Assembly: GCA_002168015.1 (NCBI GenBank)
Contig: NHCX01000012.1
Coordinates: forward strand, 1 to 5,717
DNA: 5,717 bases
Direction: 5' to 3'
Source of the DNA: Verrucomicrobia bacterium TMED44
Lineage (GTDB): Bacteria > Verrucomicrobiota > Verrucomicrobiia > Opitutales > Seribacteraceae
Under the pieces are notes generated by a model. The model saw nothing but the letters and a program-made list of their open reading frames with translations, was not told the origin of the DNA and ran no database searches. Of this stretch, positions 1-5,124 are shown in pieces (the stretch's first letter is position 1; each line of letters starts with the position of its first letter). The position numbers and the translations under genes were made by a program.

Positions 1-51
1 GCAGACAAAAAAATTATTATTACAAAACAATTAATTGAACAATATAAATAA
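1..51 (+). CDS. C-terminal tail of an upstream gene (partial)
   Basis: Frame 1 is open from the window edge for 16 codons and ends in TAA at 49-51, five bases before the methyltransferase ATG. The residues read ADKKIIITKQLIEQYK, a charged helical-looking tail of the kind that often ends a protein. The tight spacing matches the rest of the locus. The other two forward frames close earlier, at 32-34 and 36-38. The piece is too short to assign a family, and in DNA this AT-rich a 16-codon open stretch could occur by chance. Confidence 0.5.
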   Translation, partial: ADKKIIITKQLIEQYK

Positions 52-56
52 TCTTG

Positions 57-755
57 ATGAAATATATTAAAAAACTTATTGGATTTACTTATTACAAGCT
101 AAAAAAAATTTTTAAACCGAGCAATTTACTTTATATTATTATTTCTAAAACTAAGTCAAAATTTTTATCAACTATTAGAGCAAAAAAAATTTATGGCATT
201 GAAACCGCAAAACAACTAGCTATAGATGATAATTTAGAAATATATGAATTTCATAAATCGTATTTTGAAAAATTTTTACCCTCAAATAAGAATTTAACTT
301 TACTTGACTTTGGATGTGGGACTGGAAGGTATCTTGAATTACAAAAATTATATAAAAAAATATATTTAGTAGATATATCAAAATATAATTTAAAAATAGC
401 CTCTGAGGTTGCAGATAAGCTTGAAATTAACTTTGAAACAATTAAAGGTTCTCTAAATTCTATTAAAAGCAAAATTGATATATTTTTCTGTGTAGGAGTC
501 TTTGGGCAGCAGTATCCTTTCAATAAAAATACAGTTAACAAAATATACTCAGTTCTTCAACCGACTGGAAAAGCAATTTTTACTGTAAAAAGTATTGATT
601 ACAAAAATCAGGAAGTTTACAAAGAGGTTTTAGCTTTAGATGAATCAAGTATCCAGAACATACTAAAAGGTTTTAACTTTTCTACGGAACAGGTTAGTTT
701 TCCAAGCATCAGGGGAGAGAAAGAATCTTTTGTTGTTGTAGAATTAAATAAATAA
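57..755 (+). CDS. class I SAM-dependent methyltransferase
   Basis: The 232-residue protein has a Rossmann-type SAM-binding core. Motif I is LLDFGCGTGRYL at about residues 82-93. The acidic end of strand 2 is YLVDIS, with Asp106 as the likely ribose-binding residue, and a hydrophobic strand FFCVGVFGQ at about 143-151 fits motif IV. The first 45 residues are rich in Lys and aromatic or aliphatic residues, with no clean signal peptide or membrane span; this part could touch membrane or nucleic acid, but that is a guess. A TTG lies at 54 directly before the ATG at 57, and an in-frame TAA at 45-47 limits the start; I prefer the ATG. There is no clear Shine-Dalgarno sequence. The acceptor is unknown; the sugar-gene neighbourhood suggests glycan or lipid methylation. 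The DNA is visibly more AT-rich than the central genes: bases 61-120 hold 10 G/C in 60, against 26 in 60 for 2941-3000. Confidence 0.85.
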   Translation: MKYIKKLIGFTYYKLKKIFKPSNLLYIIISKTKSKFLSTIRAKKIYGIETAKQLAIDDNLEIYEFHKSYFEKFLPSNKNLTLLDFGCGTGRYLELQKLYKKIYLVDISKYNLKIASEVADKLEINFETIKGSLNSIKSKIDIFFCVGVFGQQYPFNKNTVNKIYSVLQPTGKAIFTVKSIDYKNQEVYKEVLALDESSIQNILKGFNFSTEQVSFPSIRGEKESFVVVELNK

Positions 756-758
756 ATT

Positions 759-774
759 TTAAATAATTATTTAA
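759..774. repeat. 16-bp perfect A/T palindrome after the methyltransferase gene
   Basis: The bases TTAAATAATTATTTAA equal their own reverse complement and lie three bases after the stop codon of the methyltransferase gene. The stem has no G-C pairs and no U-tract follows, so it would be a weak terminator. It could be a binding site or, in such AT-rich sequence, chance. Confidence 0.4.
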
Positions 775-801
775 TAATATGTAAATAAGTTTAACGAAAA
801 T

Positions 802-807
802 TATAAT
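802..807 (+). promoter_or_regulatory. candidate -10 element before the first cupin gene
   Basis: A perfect TATAAT lies six bases upstream of the ATG at 814, inside the 58-base gap after the methyltransferase gene. If used by a bacterial sigma-70-type polymerase, transcription would begin at or next to the ATG, giving a nearly leaderless message. I see no convincing -35 box 17 bases upstream, and AT-rich gaps produce such hexamers often. The absence of a Shine-Dalgarno sequence is consistent with, but does not prove, a leaderless start. Confidence 0.3.
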
Positions 808-813
808 TGTTAT

Positions 814-1239
814 ATGAAATCAGATGACAATGTAAAACAGGTTCTAAAAGATGACGGAATTAAAGATGCTATTTTAGAACCAGGTCATAAATACGAAAAT
901 TTAAAAAAATCAAATATAAACTACCTTGAAAAAGAAACCGGTTTTGATGATTCTTGGGCCATGAGAGTTATTTATAACAACAGATTTGCTGGAGTAATAA
1001 TTAAACAAAATCCTGGAGAAGGAAACAGAATGCATTACCATCCCGATGCAGATGAATGCTGGGTAATTTTAGAAGGACAATATAGATGGTCCATAGATGG
1101 TGAAGAGCAGGAAGTATCTGTTGGAGATATAGTTGTTGTAAAAGAAAAAACATGGCATCAAATAACAGTGATTGGTGATAAACCTGCAGCTAGATTAGCT
1201 ATTACAAAACCAGATGTAGATCATATATATGAAGATTGA
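814..1239 (+). CDS. small single-domain cupin protein
   Basis: The 141-residue protein carries a complete cupin metal site. Motif 1 is HYHPDADE, with His74, His76 and Glu81, followed by the Gly-containing turn VILEG. Motif 2 is GDIVVVKEKTWH, with His115. A metal-dependent or sugar-binding beta-barrel is therefore well supported; the reaction is not. In sugar loci such cupins include epimerases, isomerases and sugar-binding regulators. The first 45 residues are a charged extension before the barrel. The gene overlaps the next one by 11 bases (1229-1239), implying co-translation. It starts the SDR-cytidylyltransferase trio and probably acts on the same intermediate. No Shine-Dalgarno is seen before the ATG. 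Confidence 0.85.
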   Translation: MKSDDNVKQVLKDDGIKDAILEPGHKYENLKKSNINYLEKETGFDDSWAMRVIYNNRFAGVIIKQNPGEGNRMHYHPDADECWVILEGQYRWSIDGEEQEVSVGDIVVVKEKTWHQITVIGDKPAARLAITKPDVDHIYED

Positions 1240-1900
1240 TTTTACCAATAAAAACACTATCGTAGTGGGTGGTTCCGCTGGTATAGGACTGAAAATAAAA
1301 GAAGAATTTGAAAATTTAGGTTCAAAAGTTTTATCTATTTCAAGAAAAGAAGGTGTTGATATTAATAACACTGATCAGGTAGATGAATTTTTACTCAAAG
1401 TAGATAAAGTAGATTTCCTAATTAATGTTGCAAGTATAAACTATACAAAAAAAATTCAAGAAATTGACTTAAACGAATGGCAAGAAGTTATTAATACAAA
1501 CTTAAATTCTATTTTCTATATTACAAAGCACTGTATTGAAAAGATGGAAAGTGGATCAAGAATAGTAAATTTTTCTTCCATAGCAGGTAGAAATAGGAGT
1601 TTAGTTAGTGGTGTTCATTATACGACTTCCAAAGCAGGGATTATAGGCTTTACAAGACAACTTGCATATGAACTTGGCCCAAAAAATATAAATGTGAATT
1701 GTGTATGCCCATCACAAACTCTTACTAATATGTTACAAAATTCAATGACAAGTGATCAGCAAGAAAAACTTAGTTCAGAAATTCCACTTAGAAGATTAGC
1801 TACAGTTGAAGATCAGGTAGGCCCAGTAATATTTCTTTGTTCAGAATTATCAAATTATATAAATGGAGCAGTAATAGACGTTAATGGTGGTCAAATTTAA
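1229..1900 (+). CDS. short-chain dehydrogenase/reductase (SDR)
   Basis: This 223-residue classical SDR uses NAD(P)H to oxidise or reduce a hydroxyl or keto group. The cofactor loop is GGSAGIG at 14-20. The NNAG motif appears as NVAS at 66-69. The likely catalytic set is Asn91, Ser117 (in FSSIAG), Tyr131 and Lys135 (YTTSK). The C-terminal GAVIDVNGGQI matches the usual family ending, so the protein is full length, slightly shorter than the usual 245-255 residues. The changed NNAG motif is a mild deviation; the catalytic residues are intact. It overlaps the cupin upstream by 11 bases and the cytidylyltransferase downstream by 17. An SDR beside a CMP-sugar synthetase recalls ptmA-ptmB of Campylobacter, but the similarity is by family and order only. 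The substrate is probably a sugar or sugar-derived acid. Confidence 0.88.
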   Translation: MKIDFTNKNTIVVGGSAGIGLKIKEEFENLGSKVLSISRKEGVDINNTDQVDEFLLKVDKVDFLINVASINYTKKIQEIDLNEWQEVINTNLNSIFYITKHCIEKMESGSRIVNFSSIAGRNRSLVSGVHYTTSKAGIIGFTRQLAYELGPKNINVNCVCPSQTLTNMLQNSMTSDQQEKLSSEIPLRRLATVEDQVGPVIFLCSELSNYINGAVIDVNGGQI

Positions 1901-2570
1901 TTCTCAACAAAAAATAGTTGCTGTGTTAGCTGTTAGAGCTGGTTCACAAAGAGTTCCTGAAAAGAATATTAGAAAATTTCATGATACAAATTTATTAGAA
2001 CTCAAATTGAATGTTTTGACTAGATGTAAACAGATAGATGAGATTGTTGTCAATAGTGACAGTGAAGAAATGTTGGAAATTGGTAGAAAATTTAATGTTT
2101 CTACTCATAAAAGAGAAGATTATTTTGCTAGTAGTAAGGCCAGCAATTCGGAATTCCATGGACATATCGCAGAAATGACTGAAGGAGATGTTATTTTTTT
2201 AGCTCCGGCATGCTCACCATTTATTAGCTCTGCAAGGCATGATGAAATTATAGAACATTTTAAGTCAGGAGAATTTGATAGCTTAACATCAACACATTTA
2301 ATAAAAGGACATTTGTGGCTAGATAATAAACCCTTAAATTATGATTTAGGAGATGTTCCTAATAGTCAAGATCTGCCTGATATCGAAATGTTAAATTATG
2401 GCGTTTCATTAATTAATAGAGAAATCATGCTTAAGAACAAAGCTCTTGTGGGAGACAATCCAGGATTTATAAATTTAAATTCTATTGAGTCCATAGATAT
2501 TAATACTTTAGAAGAGTTTGAATTAGCTGAAATTATTTATAAAGAAGGATTAGTTGAAAAATTATTCTAA
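1884..2570 (+). CDS. CMP-sugar synthetase-type cytidylyltransferase (acylneuraminate cytidylyltransferase family)
   Basis: The 228-residue protein would transfer CMP from CTP to an acidic sugar. The N-terminal nucleotide-binding motif AVRAGSQRVPEKNIR lies at 16-30 and fits the ARxGSKRxPxKN signature. VNSDSEEM at 56-63 matches the conserved S-D strand-loop. APACSPF at 107-113 sits where QPTSPLR is usual, so it has drifted. DINTLEEFELAE at 205-216 closely matches the C-terminal IDxxxDxxxAE metal/dimer signature of NeuA-like enzymes. The length equals that of short single-domain members; there is no extra esterase domain. The ATG at 1884 is limited by an in-frame TAG at 1875-1877 and overlaps the SDR by 17 bases. 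The substrate could be a nonulosonic acid (sialic, legionaminic or related) or a Kdo-like acid; residues alone do not decide. Confidence 0.87.
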   Translation: MVVKFNSQQKIVAVLAVRAGSQRVPEKNIRKFHDTNLLELKLNVLTRCKQIDEIVVNSDSEEMLEIGRKFNVSTHKREDYFASSKASNSEFHGHIAEMTEGDVIFLAPACSPFISSARHDEIIEHFKSGEFDSLTSTHLIKGHLWLDNKPLNYDLGDVPNSQDLPDIEMLNYGVSLINREIMLKNKALVGDNPGFINLNSIESIDINTLEEFELAEIIYKEGLVEKLF

Positions 2571-2604
2571 CTTTATCCCATTACATCTATTTTAAATAAA
2601 CAGC

Positions 2605-2610
2605 TAAAAT
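2605..2610 (+). promoter_or_regulatory. candidate -10 element before the SIS-HAD gene
   Basis: TAAAAT (five of six matches to TATAAT) ends six bases before the ATG at 2617, the same spacing as the TATAAT before the first cupin. The 46-base gap 2571-2616 holds no Shine-Dalgarno, hairpin or clear -35 box. The alternative AT tract TTTTAAATAAA at 2590-2600 would sit near where an archaeal TATA box lies for a leaderless start. Chance is a real possibility. Confidence 0.22.
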
Positions 2611-2616
2611 TTACAT

Positions 2617-3600
2617 ATGGAAAAATTAAATTTTGAAAACATAGGTGATGTATTTAACAAAGTTACTGATACTCCTGAATGGGAAGAGTTACAGTCTAAA
2701 TTTAACTACTGCAGTGATATTTTCATCTTAGGACATGGAGGCAATTTAGCAGTTGCTGATCATGCATCGGCAGATATTTCAAGACTTTCTAATGGCACTA
2801 AAAATGCTCAAGCACCTGGCAGTGCTATAGTCGCTACTTCTTTAATCAACGACACAAGTTTTGATGATTGGATGGTTCAATGGCTTCAACAAAGGACAGT
2901 CTCTTATACTGAAGAACAGTTAGACAAATCACTTGTCTTGGGCATTTCATCATCAGGAACTTCAGGGGATATAATTAGAGCCCTCGAGCATGGCAATTTA
3001 AAAGGTATGCAGATTGGAGTTATTACTTCTTATCCATTCAAAGTAAAGATACCTAATTTAAGTGAAGTAGTGCAAGGCGTAGAGTTTTATCATACGGCAG
3101 AAGTCCTATCATTACTTCTAACATATCAACTTACACAAGGATCAGGAAAAGCAACTCCACCTATATTCAAAAACAAACCTAAAGACCTAGAGCAACTCAA
3201 CCGTCAGTCAGGTGCATCAAAAGAAAGAAAGTATTCTTATCCAGATGAGCAGGTAAATATTGCAATTGATTTTGATGGGGTAATTCACAAAAATAGTAAA
3301 GGTTATTTTGATGGAACTATTTACGATGAACCGGTCAAAGGTGCTAGAGAAGCTTTAGAAAAAATTTCTAGTAAATATACGATTATAGTTCATACTGCTA
3401 AAGCAAGACATGATAGAGGCTTTGTTGATGGCAAGTCTGGTAAGCAGTTAATTTGGGAATGGCTAGAAAGTAATGATTTAGATCAATTTATATCTAAGGT
3501 TACTGCTGAAAAACCAAGAGCAGTTGCTTATATAGACGATAAGTCTATAGAGTTTTCTTCCTGGAAAGACGTATTAGAGCAAGTAGACAAATTAGACTGA
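2617..3600 (+). CDS. fusion of a SIS phosphosugar isomerase-type domain and a HAD phosphatase-type domain
   Basis: The 327-residue protein has two domains. Residues 10-175 form a SIS fold: GHGGNLAVADHASAD at 39-53 parallels the GNGGSxxDAxHxAxE loop of sedoheptulose-7-phosphate isomerase GmhA, SSSGTSGD at 111-118 is the phosphate-binding loop, and a helix near 156-172 follows. A polar linker at about 176-211 leads to a HAD domain. HAD motifs are DFDGV (Asp218 nucleophile, Asp220 acid/base), Thr260 (motif II), Lys299 in TAEKP (motif III) and IDD (Asp307, Asp308; motif IV), with no large cap domain. The TxEKPxAxxYIDDxxI pattern resembles small HAD proteins of phages and bacteria more than GmhB or KdsC, as I recall them. 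The likely role is sugar-phosphate isomerisation coupled to dephosphorylation, in the cytoplasm; the substrate is unknown. The gene stands between two overlapping gene groups, with gaps of 46 and 39 bases. Confidence 0.85.
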   Translation: MEKLNFENIGDVFNKVTDTPEWEELQSKFNYCSDIFILGHGGNLAVADHASADISRLSNGTKNAQAPGSAIVATSLINDTSFDDWMVQWLQQRTVSYTEEQLDKSLVLGISSSGTSGDIIRALEHGNLKGMQIGVITSYPFKVKIPNLSEVVQGVEFYHTAEVLSLLLTYQLTQGSGKATPPIFKNKPKDLEQLNRQSGASKERKYSYPDEQVNIAIDFDGVIHKNSKGYFDGTIYDEPVKGAREALEKISSKYTIIVHTAKARHDRGFVDGKSGKQLIWEWLESNDLDQFISKVTAEKPRAVAYIDDKSIEFSSWKDVLEQVDKLD

Positions 3601-3623
3601 GTGCTAATTGCATAATCTGAAGT

Positions 3624-3629
3624 TATAAT
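3624..3629 (+). promoter_or_regulatory. candidate -10 element before the second cupin gene
   Basis: A perfect TATAAT lies ten bases upstream of the ATG at 3640, in the 39-base gap after the SIS-HAD gene. A start site 6-8 bases downstream would leave a leader of only a few bases. No -35 box at proper spacing is visible; the nearest, TTGCAT at 3608-3613, is only ten bases away and too close. No Shine-Dalgarno is present. Confidence 0.28.
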
Positions 3630-3639
3630 ACAACTTACG

Positions 3640-4062
3640 ATGAAATTAAAAGAAATATCTTCTGAGGGTAAATTGTATGCTTTTGTTTGTTCTTTAAACG
3701 AGGTAAAAGAAGGGTTAGAATTCTTATCTGATGATTCTGACTTTATACAACTTGGAACATGGAATTATAAAAAACATTTTTCAACAGTACCACATTATCA
3801 TTTGGAACATGATAAGCCTTCAAATTTAACCCAAGAAGTCGTGTTGGTACATAAAGGAAGTGTTAAATGTCGACTATACACTAAGGAAGGAAAATTTGTA
3901 GAGGAAGTTGATATTAATGAAGGTGAGTTAATTGTTCAAATTTATGGCGTCCATGAATACATTATGAACAAAGACTCTATTGTTTTAGAGATAAAAAATG
4001 GACCTTATTTCGGACCAGAAGTTGATCGAAAAAGGATAGATATAATTGATAAACCAAGTTGA
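3640..4062 (+). CDS. second cupin-fold protein
   Basis: The 140-residue protein has a cupin core with HYH (His52, His54), Glu66 and His105 as the probable metal ligands. A longer loop (LEHDKPSNLTQE) separates HxH from the Glu than in a standard cupin motif 1. Turns HKGSVKCRLY at 71-80 and INEGELIVQIYGVHEY at 92-107 give the barrel pattern. After the barrel comes a conserved-looking tail, NGPYFGPEVDRKR at 120-132. It is not an obvious duplicate of the cupin at 814-1239: spacing of ligands and both termini differ. Cupins next to DegT aminotransferases are often sugar ketoisomerases (FdtA-like) or epimerases, which would give a natural partnership here, but I cannot show that. The last 17 bases overlap the aminotransferase gene, so the two are probably co-translated. 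Confidence 0.78.
   Translation: MKLKEISSEGKLYAFVCSLNEVKEGLEFLSDDSDFIQLGTWNYKKHFSTVPHYHLEHDKPSNLTQEVVLVHKGSVKCRLYTKEGKFVEEVDINEGELIVQIYGVHEYIMNKDSIVLEIKNGPYFGPEVDRKRIDIIDKPS
4032..4036 (+). promoter_or_regulatory. Shine-Dalgarno site for the TTG start at 4046
   Basis: AAGGA lies nine bases upstream of the TTG at 4046, inside the end of the second cupin gene. It is the clearest ribosome binding site of the window and supports the non-ATG start of the aminotransferase. Genes that follow a gap lack such a site. Confidence 0.55.
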
Positions 4063-5113
4063 ACCAAATTTTGATAGTTTGGAATCAGAATACATTGTAG
4101 ACTACTTGAACTCAGGTGGTTGGGCAACTGAAAATAAAGTTACTAGAGATTTTGAACAAAAAATAGCTAATTATGTTGGAATGAAACATGCTATTGCAGT
4201 TCCCAGCGGTACAGTAGCGCTTTATTTAGCAGTTCTTTCACTAAACTTAAAAAAAGGTTCTTATATTGGGGTACCCAATCTTACTATGGTAGCCACTATA
4301 AATGCTATTTTATGGGCTGGGCATATTCCAGTCATTATTGACACAGATGAGGAAATGTGTCTGAGTTTAGATAGCTTAATGAAAGTTGATAAAATTAGCG
4401 CCCTCATGTATGTGCCTTTAAATGGTAAGTCAGGCAATGCATTTGAAATTAAACACTATTGTCAAGAAAACCAAATATTATTAATTGAAGATTCGGCTCA
4501 TGCTCTCGGGTCTAAATATGACTCCTCCACCCCTTGTGGATCTTTAGGAGATTTAAGCGTTATTTCATTCACTCCTCATAAGATTATAACTACTGGACAG
4601 GGGGGAATGATTCTTACTAATAATAAAGATTTTTACAACTTTCTCGTTCAGATTAAGTCTTTTAACAGAACAAAAGATAAGTCTGATTTTCATGATGGGT
4701 TTGGGTTAAATTTTAAATTTACTGATTTACAAGCAACTATTGGAATTTCACAATTTTCTAAACTTGAAAATTTTATTCATCAAAAATTCAAAATACAAAA
4801 TCTTTACAAAGAATTAATAAATTCAGAAAAATTTGATTTAGTGGAGTTTGCTGAACATGAACTTCCATGGTTTTTTACTATTAAATTAAATAAAATAAAT
4901 ATAGAGGAATTAATTAGTTTTCTTTCTTCAAAAAATATTGAAACTAGAATGCTTTACCCACCACTAAACAAGCAAAAGTATTTGAAAGAATATGTAAATG
5001 GTGATGTTGCTTCTTCATTACAAACATTTGAAAAATATTTATGGCTTCCATCTTCAACAAAGTTAACAGATAATGAAGTTAATTATATTTCCTCCACTCT
5101 CAATAGTTTTTAA
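4046..5113 (+). CDS. DegT/DnrJ/EryC1 family PLP-dependent sugar aminotransferase
   Basis: The 355-residue protein belongs to the fold-type I enzymes that transfer an amino group, usually from glutamate, to a keto-group of a nucleotide sugar. Visible landmarks are GWATENKVTRDFE at 25-37, PSGTVAL at 53-59 (phosphate-binding), EDSAHALGS at 148-156 with Asp149 contacting the PLP ring nitrogen, and SFTPHKIITTGQGG at 174-187 with Lys179 as the PLP-linked lysine. FGLNFKFTDLQATIG at 219-233 matches the NYRMxxLQAAIG motif. The length is at the short end of the family (about 360-400). An in-frame TAA at 4043-4045 directly precedes the TTG at 4046 and the next in-frame ATG would remove 45 conserved residues, so TTG is almost certainly the start. 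Perosamine-synthase, PseC or LegC-type roles are all possible; no partner dehydratase is in view. Confidence 0.92.
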   Translation: MINQVEPNFDSLESEYIVDYLNSGGWATENKVTRDFEQKIANYVGMKHAIAVPSGTVALYLAVLSLNLKKGSYIGVPNLTMVATINAILWAGHIPVIIDTDEEMCLSLDSLMKVDKISALMYVPLNGKSGNAFEIKHYCQENQILLIEDSAHALGSKYDSSTPCGSLGDLSVISFTPHKIITTGQGGMILTNNKDFYNFLVQIKSFNRTKDKSDFHDGFGLNFKFTDLQATIGISQFSKLENFIHQKFKIQNLYKELINSEKFDLVEFAEHELPWFFTIKLNKINIEELISFLSSKNIETRMLYPPLNKQKYLKEYVNGDVASSLQTFEKYLWLPSSTKLTDNEVNYISSTLNSF

Positions 5114-5124
5114 AAATTTAATTT

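Noticed and set aside
43..48. TATAAA as a -10 element for the methyltransferase gene
   Set aside because: It lies within the probable C-terminal codons of an upstream gene only five bases away, so read-through from upstream is the simpler explanation.
54..56. TTG as start of the methyltransferase
   Set aside because: An ATG follows immediately at 57, adds no requirement for a rare start codon, and one extra residue has no family support.
251..541. 96-codon open frame on the minus strand inside the methyltransferase gene
   Set aside because: It lies wholly within a gene with clear SAM-binding motifs, has no recognisable domain or ribosome site, and is what AT-rich coding DNA gives by chance on the opposite strand.
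1865..1868. GGAG as Shine-Dalgarno for the cytidylyltransferase
   Set aside because: The spacing to the ATG at 1884 is 15 bases, longer than normal, and the bases are explained by Gly-Ala codons of the SDR.
1229..2570. Naming the SDR and cytidylyltransferase ptmA and ptmB
   Set aside because: Family and gene order agree, but no residue-level evidence for a legionaminic acid substrate is visible and no other ptm or leg genes are in the window.
3250..3591. HAD domain as GmhB or KdsC
   Set aside because: The motif spacing and the TAEKP...YIDD ending do not resemble the DRDGVIN/zinc-loop of GmhB or the DVDGVLTDG start of KdsC.
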